This document shows, piece by piece, positions 7,103-14,199 of a stretch of DNA of 14,304 bases. Within the stretch, counting starts at the first letter, position 1. Every line of letters begins with the position of its first letter. A program made the position numbers and the translations under genes. Source of the stretch: Clostridiales bacterium (GTDB lineage Bacteria > Bacillota > Clostridia > Christensenellales > Aristaeellaceae); NCBI GenBank assembly GCA_019420065.1, contig JAHZHX010000057.1, positions 1-14,304 on the forward strand, given 5' to 3'. Under the pieces are notes generated by a model. That model was not told where the DNA came from, ran no database searches, and saw nothing but the letters and a program-made list of their open reading frames with translations.

Positions 7103-7294
7103 GTGTTGGACGAGCAGGAAAGCAGCCGCTGCGCGCTGGATGATTTTCCGATGAAAACCGCGCTGAAGCTTTACGCTTTGCATCCATCCGCAGCAGAAGC
7201 GGAGATGGAAGCCGGCCCCGCCCGGCACAAGGACTGGCTCCTTCCCTTTGCTTTTGCACGTCTCCGCGCATTCCAGAAAAGAAAAAAACATTGA
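7103..7294 (+). CDS. Small hypothetical protein upstream of mgtC (63 aa)
   Basis: I do not recognise this ORF. The GTG at 7103 is preferred because a G-rich site, GGGGGGA (7092-7098), lies just ahead; an in-frame TTG at 7067 lacks one. The product is charged and soluble, with no signal or membrane segment: an acidic start (DEQESS), a central LKLYALHPSAAEAEMEAG segment, and a basic tail (RLRAFQKRKKH). It ends 18 bases before the mgtC start, and both probably share one transcript, so it could be a translated leader that affects mgtC or an independent small protein. Coding status is uncertain because the opposite strand is also open here. Confidence 0.4.
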   Translation: MLDEQESSRCALDDFPMKTALKLYALHPSAAEAEMEAGPARHKDWLLPFAFARLRAFQKRKKH

Positions 7295-7312
7295 CACATT
7301 GGAGGGATCCGC

Positions 7313-8038
7313 ATGCTTTTGGATTTGATGAACCAGCATCTTTCCCTGCTCCAGCAGGGCGAATTTTTCCTGCGCATCCTGGCCGCCTGCCTTTGCGGCG
7401 CGCTGATTGGCGTTGAGCGCAGCCACCGCCTCAAGGAAGCAGGCGTGCGTACGCACCTGCTCGTCGCCTGCACGGCTGCCGTAATGATTATTGTTTCCAA
7501 ATATGGCTTTTCCGATCTGACCAATGAAGCGGGCGAAACCTTTTTTGGCACCCGCGGCGCCGATCCGGCCCGCATCGCGGCCCAGGTCGTCAGCGGCATC
7601 AGCTTCCTGTGCGCAGGCGTTATTTTCAAAAATGGCTCCACCGTCAAAGGGCTGACCACCGCGGCCGGACTGTGGGCCACGGCGGGCATTGGCCTTTCCT
7701 TTGGCGCAGGCATGTATCTGCTGGGGATTTTTGCCACGCTGCTGGTGCTGGCCGTCCAAATCATCATGCACAAAATGCCGGTCGGCAACGACGCTTATCA
7801 GACCAACCGCATCGAAATCACCGTCAATGACAATCCCAACTTCCGCGCCGCGCTGAGCAAGCAGTTCAGCGCCTGGCATGCCCAGGTCGTGGAAACCTGC
7901 GTCACGCAGAACGCCGACGGCACAACCTCGTATGCCATGACGGTAAAAATGTACAGTTCCGTCACGCATGACGAAATTTTCTCCTTCCTGGACCGCAACA
8001 GCTGCGTGGTCTCCTTCAGCGAGTCGGTCAGCGCCTGA
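7313..8038 (+). CDS. MgtC/SapB family membrane protein
   Basis: This 241-residue inner-membrane protein has the MgtC core of about five helices (near residues 18-36, 47-66, 88-106, 113-133, 134-154). Family motifs are visible: GALIGVERSHRLKEAGVRTH (29-48), DPARIAAQVVSGISFLCAGVIF (84-105) and NGSTVKGLTTAAGLWATAGIG (107-127). Residues from about 160 form a soluble, ACT-like C-terminal domain. Family members are linked to magnesium limitation, acid survival and membrane ATPase control, but most clostridial ones are untested. The ATG at 7313 has GGAGGG (7301-7306) at six bases. A strong hairpin follows its stop. The short ORF just upstream may be its leader. Confidence 0.9.
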   Translation: MLLDLMNQHLSLLQQGEFFLRILAACLCGALIGVERSHRLKEAGVRTHLLVACTAAVMIIVSKYGFSDLTNEAGETFFGTRGADPARIAAQVVSGISFLCAGVIFKNGSTVKGLTTAAGLWATAGIGLSFGAGMYLLGIFATLLVLAVQIIMHKMPVGNDAYQTNRIEITVNDNPNFRAALSKQFSAWHAQVVETCVTQNADGTTSYAMTVKMYSSVTHDEIFSFLDRNSCVVSFSESVSA

Positions 8039-8052
8039 TCCCGCTTAAACCG

Positions 8053-8090
8053 CACCCCCGCCGAACGTCCGTCCAGCGGGGGTGTTTCTT
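8053..8090 (+). terminator. Rho-independent terminator after mgtC
   Basis: CACCCCCGC (8053-8061) pairs with GCGGGGGTG (8076-8084) and is followed by TTTCTT. It ends the mgtC transcript 15 bases past the stop. The convergent yyaL-like gene ends immediately beside it; the minus-strand side has no clear U tract, so it probably works mainly on the plus strand. Confidence 0.8.
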
Positions 8091-10060
8091 CATCCGCGCG
8101 CATCCGTATGCAGCGCTTCCTGCAATTCGTTCACCGGCGGCAGGCAGGTATTGCCGCGGCAGACATAGAACGTGGTTTTGCCATTTTTCAGCGGGAATTC
8201 CCGCGAAGGCTGCCGGAAAACGACCGCCGCCTCCGGCGGAAGCATGAGCGCCGCTTTCTTTGGCTCCATTCGCCCCTCCGGTACCACCGTAATAGACAGC
8301 GGCGGCGCCTCAAATTGCACAAGCGCATTCAGAAACATGCCGTATCCGGCCGGGTATGCCGCCGCCTCGCCGGAAAGGAACGCCAACTGCTTCTCGGCCC
8401 GCCGCCGGTACTCCTCCGCGCCTGTAAGCTGCCACAAACGCACCAAATTCCACGCCATAACGGAATTTCCGCTGGGAACAGCGCCGTCATCGGTTTCCTT
8501 GGGCCTGAAGATCAGCCGCTCGCCGTTGTTTGCGCTGAAATAAAAGCCGCCATGCTCCTCATCCGCAAACGCTGCCGCCGTCTTTTCGCACAGCGCTTTG
8601 GCGCGCTCAAGCGGCTCTGTCTCATACGCCGCGCCATACAGAGCAAGCTGCGCATAGCAAAGCGCGGCATAATCATCCAGGAAGCCCGGCGCGCCGCGCT
8701 TGCCCGCCGCAAAGCTGGCATAAAGCGTTTCCCCGTCCGTCAATTTCTCCGCAATAAAGCGGTCCGCTCTTTTTGCCGCCTCCAGATAGACCGTTTTCCC
8801 GCTGGCACGATACAGCGCGCACAGCGCCGCAATCATCCAGGCATTCCACGCGGTCAGCACCTTCTGATCCGTATGCAGCGCATGCCGTTTTTGGCGATAC
8901 CGATAAACCGTCGGCAGAAAGCGGTCGCAGGCAGGATCAAAAACATCGCTGTTTAACAGATTGGGAATGCTGCGTCCCGCAAAATTCCCCTGCTTGCTGA
9001 CGCCAAAATGCTTTTTGAAGGCGTCGGCCGCCGCCGGGGGAAGAATCCGCTCGATTTCCGCCGCCTCAAACAGATAGTATTTGCCTTCCTCCCCTTCGCT
9101 GTCAGCATCCTGCGCGCTGTAAAAGGCTCCCTCCGGCGACGTCATTTCATTCAGAATATACGCCGCCGTTTTTTCCGCGATCCGCAAATACAGCGCCGCC
9201 CCGTCCGGCTTCTGCGCAAACGCGTGCGCCTGACAATAGGCCAGGATCAGCCAGGCGTTGTCATAAAGCATCTTCTCAAAATGCGGTATCAGAAAGCGTT
9301 CGTCGGTCGAATAGCGGCAAAACCCAAATCCAACATGGTCAAACAGCCCGCCGCGATACATCTGCGTCAGCGTATGCTCCGCCATCCGCAGGCATTCCTT
9401 ATCCTGACAGCGGCGGCCATAGCTCATCAGAAACAAAAGATGATGCGGCGCAGGAAATTTGGGCGCTTTGCCGAACCCGCCGTTCACGGGATCATACATC
9501 CGCTTGTACTGCTCCACAGCGGTTTTCAGCACCTCCGCGGCCGCCAAAGGCTGCGTCTCCTGCGTTTCCCGCAGCCGGTCAACAACCGCATCCGCCTGCG
9601 CCAGCAAAGCCGAACGATTGCCGCGCCACGCCTGTTCAATCACTCCAAGCAGCTCGCGCATGCCCGCCATTCCCCCGCGGCTTTGGGGCGGAAAATATGT
9701 GCCCGCAAAAAACGGCTTTTGATCCGGCGTCATAAAAACACTCATCGGCCAGCCGCCGCTGCCGGTGAACGCCTGGCATGCTGCCATATAGATATGGTCG
9801 ATATCCGGCCGCTCCTCCCGGTCTACCTTGACAGAAACAAAGCCGCGGTTGAGAATCCCGGCAATTTCGTCATCCTCAAAGCTCTCCTGCGCCATCACAT
9901 GGCACCAATGACAGGTGCTATACCCCACGCTCAAAAAAACCGGCTTATCCTCAGCCCTGGCTTTGGCAAACGCTTCCGCTCCCCAAGGATACCAGTCCAC
10001 CGGATTTTGGGCATGCTGGAGCAGATACGGACTGGTTTCATACTGCAAACGATTCTTCAC
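8090..10060 (-). CDS. YyaL/DUF255 thioredoxin-domain protein
   Basis: A 656-residue cytosolic protein of the YyaL / spermatogenesis-associated protein 20 family, at normal full length. The N-terminal thioredoxin-like domain (about 1-165) begins with the family hallmark (SPYLLQHAQNPVDW, 10-23), and its CxxC is C50-H-W-C53 in STCHWCHVM. The rest (about 175-610) is the (alpha/alpha)6-barrel-like part seen in sugar epimerases and glycosidases. The biochemical role is unknown; a thiol-disulfide or carbohydrate-linked activity is inferred from the domains only. The start is GTG at 10060, with AAGGGA upstream. The GTGA overlap with the stop of the FAD/Rieske gene (four bases) means translational coupling and a likely shared pathway. 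Confidence 0.92.
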   Translation of the reverse strand: MKNRLQYETSPYLLQHAQNPVDWYPWGAEAFAKARAEDKPVFLSVGYSTCHWCHVMAQESFEDDEIAGILNRGFVSVKVDREERPDIDHIYMAACQAFTGSGGWPMSVFMTPDQKPFFAGTYFPPQSRGGMAGMRELLGVIEQAWRGNRSALLAQADAVVDRLRETQETQPLAAAEVLKTAVEQYKRMYDPVNGGFGKAPKFPAPHHLLFLMSYGRRCQDKECLRMAEHTLTQMYRGGLFDHVGFGFCRYSTDERFLIPHFEKMLYDNAWLILAYCQAHAFAQKPDGAALYLRIAEKTAAYILNEMTSPEGAFYSAQDADSEGEEGKYYLFEAAEIERILPPAAADAFKKHFGVSKQGNFAGRSIPNLLNSDVFDPACDRFLPTVYRYRQKRHALHTDQKVLTAWNAWMIAALCALYRASGKTVYLEAAKRADRFIAEKLTDGETLYASFAAGKRGAPGFLDDYAALCYAQLALYGAAYETEPLERAKALCEKTAAAFADEEHGGFYFSANNGERLIFRPKETDDGAVPSGNSVMAWNLVRLWQLTGAEEYRRRAEKQLAFLSGEAAAYPAGYGMFLNALVQFEAPPLSITVVPEGRMEPKKAALMLPPEAAVVFRQPSREFPLKNGKTTFYVCRGNTCLPPVNELQEALHTDARG

Positions 10061-11541
10061 TTGCGCGTCCCTTTCCGCGTTTCATTTTCTTCAATGCGAT
10101 TCCCTGCGCATGACTGCGCCGGCCCGTCGATGAGCGCGCCGTCATAATGAAAGCGCGAGCCATGGCAGGGGCAATCCCAGCTCAGCTCGTCCGGGTTCCA
10201 TTCCAGTCGGCAGCCCAAATGCGGGCAGCGCGGATCAATGATATGACATTTACCGTCGTTATCTTTATAAACGCCCGCTTTGATTCCATCCGCCTCCACA
10301 ATGCCGCCATGTCCCCGGGGCAGCGCCTCAAGCACCGTTTCCGGCAGGGAAAGCAGTCCTCGCGCCAATCCCTTCACAGCCTGCGCCGTATCGGCGGCAA
10401 AGCTCTTGGCCGACGCGGCAGGCGTAAACCGCTCAGGCGAAAAAACATCCGCGTCGCGCGGGCGCTCGCCGCAAATCCGGCTGCTGATCTGCATTGCCGC
10501 CGCCATGGCGTTGCTCATTCCCCATTTGTCAAACCCGGAAGCGACATACCAGTTCGGTCTGACGGGAGAAAACACGCCAATGTAGGGCACGCCGTCCAGC
10601 GTGACGCAATCCTGCGCCGACCAATGCGCCGCCTCGTGGCTTCCGGGCAAAAGCTCCCGCGCCTTCCGACGCAGCATTTCATATTTGCCGCCTGCCGAAT
10701 TCTCCCCCGTGCGATGCTTACCGCCGCCCATCAGCAGCATTCCCTCGGCCTCCCGGAAGGAAAGTCCCTGCGCGTCCACGCCCAGATACATCCCCTGCGG
10801 CCTCCAGCAATTTTTGAGCGCCAGCACATAACTGCGCTCCTGATGCATGCGCAGAAAATACCAGCCGGGAACATTCACAAAGGGATAATGCGCCGCAAAT
10901 ACAACATATTTGGCCTGAACCGAGCCGTGCGGAGCCATCACCCGGTTATCTTCCACCGAAAGAACGCGCGTATGCTCATAGATTTCCAGTTCATCGCAAA
11001 GTGCGCGCAAAAAACGCAGCGGGTGGAACTGCGCCTGCCCGTCAAAGCGTACCGCCCCGGCAATCGAAAACGGCAGCTCGGTATCCGTGGTAAAATGCGC
11101 GTCCAGCCCCAGCTTGACCGCGGCCTGCGCTTCGCGGCGCACCGCCGTATCCGCGGCAACGGAATACAGATAGGCCGCCGTGCGGCGAAACGCGCATTCT
11201 ATTTTCTTTTCATCAATGATCCGGGCATACTCCTGTATGGCATTCTCCTGCGCGCGGGCATATTGCGCCGCCCGTTCCTCGCCCATTTGCGCGATCAGCG
11301 TCTGATAAATCAGCCCATGCTGACTGGTAATTTTGGCCGTGGTGCCGCCCGTTTGTCCGCTGCCGATACGGTTGGCCTCCAGCACAACCGCCCGCACGCC
11401 GCGCCGTTTCAGCTGGTAAGCAGTCAGAATCCCCGCCATCCCCGCGCCAATCACGGCAACATCCGCATGAATATCGTTTTCGAGCGCCTGCCTTTGCGGA
11501 ATATCCGCCGTTTGCCGCCAGATTGATTCCTGCGCTTTCAT
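10057..11541 (-). CDS. FAD-dependent oxidoreductase with C-terminal Rieske [2Fe-2S] domain (YhfW-like)
   Basis: The 494-residue protein joins a DAO-type FAD domain to a Rieske domain, the build of Bacillus YhfW. The Rossmann loop is GAGMAG (32-37) in VAVIGAGMAGILTAY, and the E55-A-N ribose contact follows. The Rieske domain near residues 425-480 binds the cluster through C439, H441 (CPHLGC) and C457, H460 (CPCHGS); C444 and C459 are the usual disulfide pair. A YDGALIDGPA segment ends it. Electrons probably pass from a substrate via FAD to or from the cluster; the substrate is unknown. The ATG at 11541 has GGAGG six bases upstream, so the longer in-frame start at 11601 is rejected. The stop overlaps the yyaL-like start, forming an operon. 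Confidence 0.9.
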   Translation of the reverse strand: MKAQESIWRQTADIPQRQALENDIHADVAVIGAGMAGILTAYQLKRRGVRAVVLEANRIGSGQTGGTTAKITSQHGLIYQTLIAQMGEERAAQYARAQENAIQEYARIIDEKKIECAFRRTAAYLYSVAADTAVRREAQAAVKLGLDAHFTTDTELPFSIAGAVRFDGQAQFHPLRFLRALCDELEIYEHTRVLSVEDNRVMAPHGSVQAKYVVFAAHYPFVNVPGWYFLRMHQERSYVLALKNCWRPQGMYLGVDAQGLSFREAEGMLLMGGGKHRTGENSAGGKYEMLRRKARELLPGSHEAAHWSAQDCVTLDGVPYIGVFSPVRPNWYVASGFDKWGMSNAMAAAMQISSRICGERPRDADVFSPERFTPAASAKSFAADTAQAVKGLARGLLSLPETVLEALPRGHGGIVEADGIKAGVYKDNDGKCHIIDPRCPHLGCRLEWNPDELSWDCPCHGSRFHYDGALIDGPAQSCAGNRIEENETRKGTRK

Positions 11542-11587
11542 TTTCCGCCTCCTCACCTTTTGTTTTAGTATGGCTTGAAGCGCAGAA

Positions 11588-11617
11588 TTTATAAAGCGCA
11601 AGCATTATCGATCTGAA
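11588..11617 (-). promoter_or_regulatory. Weak candidate promoter of the FAD/Rieske operon
   Basis: On the minus strand TTCAGA (11612-11617), 18 bases, TATAAA (11588-11593). Each box has four or five consensus bases. Its distance to the ATG at 11541 is suitable, but AT-rich sequence makes chance matches likely. Confidence 0.3.
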
Positions 11618-11697
11618 TGCTGGCATTTGTTATGAAATCATAAAAGCAGAAAGAAACTGACAGATTATGTTAGAGTTCCTGGAAGGCCGCGCGGATA

Positions 11698-11741
11698 AAA
11701 AAATGGATTACGCCTCACTATTGAAGCATAATCCATTTTTT
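11698..11741. terminator. Bidirectional hairpin terminator at the composition boundary
   Basis: AAAAAATGGATTA (11698-11710) pairs perfectly over 13 bases with TAATCCATTTTTT (11729-11741) around an 18-base loop, with T/A runs on both sides. No gene reads into it directly here, so it probably marks the former end of a transcript or a border between the GC-rich part and the AT-rich part. Confidence 0.7.
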
Positions 11742-12113
11742 GTTTCCGGTCATCTCTGAACGGAAAAGTCGCTCACCAGTACGAACAATCCAGCAACAAG
11801 ATAGCGCTTAGGAAAGTTCGTATAAGGCGGCTGTGGCTCCCTTCACAGGATTTGATACAATTTGGCGAAACTATTTGCGGGGGTATTTCTTTACATAGGG
11901 GGAGTTATCATGAATCATTTTCCGGGGTTTATATTATCAAAATACTTTTTCAAATTGCTATACTCTGTCTTTTATACTTGCGATCTGCTGTAATAGTTCC
12001 GTGCTTATAATACCTCATTTAGCCTAGATTTACAACCATTACATCACAAAACAAAAACAACCTATTTAGATCAAACCGTATTCCAGAGCTAATTGGTTAA
12101 TTTTCTTATATCC
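11742..12113. other. AT-rich gap without a confident gene
   Basis: About 370 bases lie between the hairpin and the methyltransferase promoter. The only ORF with a ribosome site is a 27-residue one at 11910-11993 (ATG after GGGGGAG, residues MNHFPGFILSKYFFKLLYSV and seven more), hydrophobic and aromatic, which could be a toxin-like or leader peptide but is weakly supported. A 7-base inverted repeat TACGAAC/GTTCGTA (11780-11786 and 11816-11822) is also present. I see no tRNA, no insertion-sequence ends and no known riboswitch. The low-GC content contrasts with everything to the left. Confidence 0.4.
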
Positions 12114-12143
12114 GTTGACGTCAACAGACACGAAAAGTATAAT
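12114..12143 (+). promoter_or_regulatory. Methyltransferase promoter with palindrome over the -35 box
   Basis: TTGACG (12115-12120), 17 bases, TATAAT (12138-12143). The -35 is embedded in GTTGACGTCAAC (12114-12125), a perfect 12-base palindrome, so a dimeric protein bound there would block the promoter. Transcription would start near 12150. This makes the ATG at 12152 nearly leaderless and favours the TTG at 12170 as the start. Confidence 0.75.
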
Positions 12144-12169
12144 AAAAAAGAATGGGGAGGTGTATCAAA

Positions 12170-13144
12170 TTGCGAGCAGTAGACTTGTTTTGTGGCTGTG
12201 GCGGTATGTCTCTCGGCTTTCAACAAGCGGGTATTGATATTGTTGCAGCTTTTGAAAACTGGCCGTTTGCAGCTGCTTGCTATCGAAACAACTTTAAACA
12301 CCCTGTGTACGAGATAGATCTGTCTGATGTCGAAAAAGCGGTAACGATAATAAAGCCCTACAAACCGGAATTGATAATTGGAGGCCCACCTTGTCAAGAT
12401 TTCTCAAATGCAGGAAATCGCAGAGAAGGTAAAAGAGCAGATTTAACACTCGCATTTGCACGTATTGTAGTTGCTTTATCTCCACGATATTTTGTTATGG
12501 AGAATGTCGAGCGTGCGTCTCTCAGTCAAACATACGCAAATGCGAAAACGCTACTACAGGATAATGGTTATGGACTAACAGAGCGCGTGCTAAACGCCTG
12601 TTATTACGGTGTGCCACAGAGTCGAAAACGTTTTTTCTGCATCGGCATTAAAGATTCTCCTAATAGCTGCATTGACGGTATGCTTTCAAGTAATCAATCG
12701 GTATTACCAATGACAGTCCGTGATTATTTCGCGAACAATAATATAGAATTACCGTTTGAATATTATTATCGTCATCCCCGAACTTATAGTCGCAGAGGAG
12801 TTTTTTCCGTCGACGAGCCTGCCCCTACTATTAGAGGCGTAAATCGGCCTAGACCAGTGAACTATCAGAGACATAAAAATGACGTTGTTGACCCAGTGAA
12901 TGTGCGTGCGATGAACGCTTACGAACGCGCACTCATTCAAACATTTCCCCAAAACTATATTTGGCCTGATTCTTCTGCAAACACTGAGCAAATGATAGGC
13001 AATGCTGTTCCAGTTAAACTAGCGGAACACGTTGCAAGGACAATGCTTGCTTATTCACAGGGGAAAACTAACGATAAGGATATTCGATTTGTCGATTGGC
13101 TTATACAGATCAAAGGATATTCTAAACTGCTTCATTGTGAATGA
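12170..13144 (+). CDS. C5-cytosine DNA methyltransferase (solitary)
   Basis: The 324-residue enzyme transfers methyl from SAM to C5 of cytosine in a short DNA target. Motif I is DLFCGCGG (5-12), IV is GPPCQDFSNAG with C75 as nucleophile, VI is ENV (111-113), VIII is QSRKR (150-154), IX is EPAPTIRGVNRP (216-227), X is GNAVP (277-281). The target-recognition stretch between VIII and IX is short, about 50 residues, and suggests one simple palindromic site; the target cannot be read off. The TTG start at 12170 follows GGAGG (12156-12160) by nine bases; an in-frame ATG at 12152 would put the ribosome site inside the gene. No restriction enzyme is seen nearby. AT-rich codons differ from the host part. 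Confidence 0.93.
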   Translation: MRAVDLFCGCGGMSLGFQQAGIDIVAAFENWPFAAACYRNNFKHPVYEIDLSDVEKAVTIIKPYKPELIIGGPPCQDFSNAGNRREGKRADLTLAFARIVVALSPRYFVMENVERASLSQTYANAKTLLQDNGYGLTERVLNACYYGVPQSRKRFFCIGIKDSPNSCIDGMLSSNQSVLPMTVRDYFANNNIELPFEYYYRHPRTYSRRGVFSVDEPAPTIRGVNRPRPVNYQRHKNDVVDPVNVRAMNAYERALIQTFPQNYIWPDSSANTEQMIGNAVPVKLAEHVARTMLAYSQGKTNDKDIRFVDWLIQIKGYSKLLHCE

Positions 13145-13379
13145 TGTAAGCGCGACCTGCCACTTCCAGTTTGTGATCGTCCGATGTATAATGATCCTCC
13201 AACGATAAAGTTAGGCAGGGGGCCTTTTCAACAACTTCGTGTTTTTGACGACGAAATAAGCTGCGGCGAAGATTTCGGCCATAATTCCGTATGACTGTTT
13301 TTGCATACGACTCGAAAATTTCCCAAGCGATGAGCTCACATGACACATCGGCTATATCATCCATGTGGGGATGCGACAT
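13122..13379 (-). pseudogene. Truncated Tn916/Tn1549-type sigma factor-like gene (lost 3' half)
   Basis: The 85 residues match the N-terminal part of the small sigma-like protein carried by Tn916/Tn1549-type conjugative elements (Orf7 type, about 140 residues). Tn916 Orf7 motifs align with YAKTVIRNYGRNLRRSLFRR (29-48) and the segment ending YIIHNEAV. The family's next part, the AL-x-x-LP-x-K-R segment and the region-4 helix-turn-helix, is missing: the frame meets TAG at 13122 just where the methyltransferase gene ends. The ATG at 13379 has GGGGGTGA upstream, so the start is intact. It should not be a working sigma factor. It overlaps the 3' end of the convergent methyltransferase by 23 bases. 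Family assignment rests on recall of the motif pattern. Confidence 0.65.
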
Positions 13380-13429
13380 TGATTCACCCCCTCACGGCTG
13401 TACTTTTGTATCAGTATTGCGGCTTTCAT
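13352..13429 (-). other. Possible 25-residue leader ORF overlapping the sigma remnant
   Basis: An ATG at 13429 has a strong GAGGAGG site on the minus strand, and the frame runs 25 codons (begins MKAAILIQKYSREGV) to TAG at 13352, overlapping the sigma start in another frame. It might couple translation of the sigma gene. It could equally be chance, since it has no recognisable family. Confidence 0.2.
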
Positions 13430-13546
13430 CGCCTCCTCATATAACCGTTACCCCGCTTTAAATGAAAAGCGGAACGGCTCAAAATGCTTTTTTAGAACTT
13501 TTATGCTCATCTGCACAAAGTTTCACTTTTTATGTGTATCGTAATG

Positions 13547-13593
13547 AATTCACCTTACATCGTGTGCATTGTAGAATATATATGAGGTGAATT
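13547..13593. promoter_or_regulatory. XRE gene promoter with flanking 9-bp inverted repeats
   Basis: TTCACC (13549-13554), 17 bases, TAGAAT (13572-13577) is a plausible promoter. AATTCACCT (13547-13555) and AGGTGAATT (13585-13593) are perfect inverted 9-mers that cover the -35 and the start site/ribosome site. This is a classic layout for a self-repressing dimeric regulator, and the HTH protein encoded next is the natural candidate. Confidence 0.5.
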
Positions 13594-13596
13594 GCG

Positions 13597-13953
13597 ATGT
13601 CTGATTACATGCAGGTGCTTGGCGATATTGTCAGAAGTGCTTGCCTTGAGCGTGGCCTTACCCAAAACGACGTTGCTGACCACATTGATGTTGATACTCG
13701 CATTGTGTTGAAAATAGAGAACCACAAGGGCAATCCTAAAATGGAGGTACTATTTCCTCTCATTCGAGAACTGCAAATTGATCCCAACATGATTTTCTAT
13801 CCAGAATTGCAGCACGATAATGAATGCCTTTCCCAGTTCCAGCACTTTTTATCCCAGTGTAGCGACGAAGAGATACAAGCACTTCTCCCAATATGCGAGG
13901 CAGTTTTGTCTGTACTTCGCGCCAGCAAGTCCATCCACATTACAGGGGAATAA
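13597..13953 (+). CDS. XRE-family transcriptional regulator of conjugative-element type
   Basis: A 118-residue protein with an N-terminal Cro/C1-type HTH (about residues 8-62): LTQNDVADHIDVDTRIVLKIE (21-41) holds both helices, followed by NPKMEVLFPLIRELQIDP (47-64). The C-terminal part (75-110) is a helical segment with a CSDEEIQALLPICEAVLSVL pattern, as in the small regulators next to the sigma-like gene in Tn1549/Tn916-type elements. It probably represses element functions and itself. ATG at 13597 follows GAGGTGA (13584-13590) at six bases. It is divergent from the sigma remnant and convergent with the KTR gene, and shares their low-GC composition. Confidence 0.85.
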   Translation: MSDYMQVLGDIVRSACLERGLTQNDVADHIDVDTRIVLKIENHKGNPKMEVLFPLIRELQIDPNMIFYPELQHDNECLSQFQHFLSQCSDEEIQALLPICEAVLSVLRASKSIHITGE

Positions 13954-13957
13954 TTAA

Positions 13958-13994
13958 AGAGCCTGCATCCTATTTTGATTAGGAAGCAGGCTCT
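13958..13994. terminator. Hairpin between the converging XRE and KTR genes
   Basis: AGAGCCTGC (13958-13966) pairs with GCAGGCTCT (13986-13994), with an inner CCTA/TAGG pair. On the minus strand it is followed by TTTAATTATT, so it should terminate the KTR gene; the plus side has no T run and is a weaker stop for the XRE transcript. Confidence 0.65.
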
Positions 13995-13999
13995 GCGCT

Positions 14000-14182
14000 T
14001 TATGCGTCTGGCTCGTCGCTTATGACCATTTTTAAATGTACTACGTTTACTTTGACCTCACGTTTGCACTTTGGGCAAAACAACGGAAAATTCAATAGAA
14101 TGGTGTCAGGGTATACTTTCGTTTTGGTCTTTCCGTTGCAGAACGGGCATTTGATCCAGAGAGTTTCCTTTTTGTCCTCCAT
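14000..14182 (-). CDS. Cysteine-rich KTR zinc-ribbon protein
   Basis: A 60-residue protein of the Cys-rich KTR family, known mostly from conjugative elements that carry tetracycline-resistance genes. Two CxxC pairs make a zinc ribbon: CPFC (residues 12-15) and CPKC (36-39), with KTKTK between them, and the typical ending EPDA. The start is ATG at 14182, eight bases after GGAGAGG; an in-frame GTG at 14191 would overlap that site and is not used. The function is unknown. Its place at the right edge of the window hints that the element continues to the right; no resistance gene is visible in this window. Confidence 0.85.
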   Translation of the reverse strand: MEDKKETLWIKCPFCNGKTKTKVYPDTILLNFPLFCPKCKREVKVNVVHLKMVISDEPDA

Positions 14183-14199
14183 ACGATACACCTCTCCAT

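Noticed and set aside
9008..10147. Plus-strand 379-codon ORF opposite the yyaL-like gene
   Set aside because: Antisense shadow of a conserved gene; no ribosome site or family pattern.
10147..11526. Plus-strand 459-codon ORF opposite the FAD/Rieske gene
   Set aside because: It is antisense to a gene with intact GxGxxG and Rieske motifs, and its product looks like random Arg/His-rich sequence.
12152..13144. ATG at 12152 as methyltransferase start
   Set aside because: It lies two bases from the expected transcript start and the GGAGG site would be inside the coding region; conserved residues begin right after the TTG at 12170.
13465..13495. AAAAGC/GCTTTT hairpin as a terminator between sigma remnant and XRE
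   Set aside because: The stem is six bases and no plus-strand gene ends before it.
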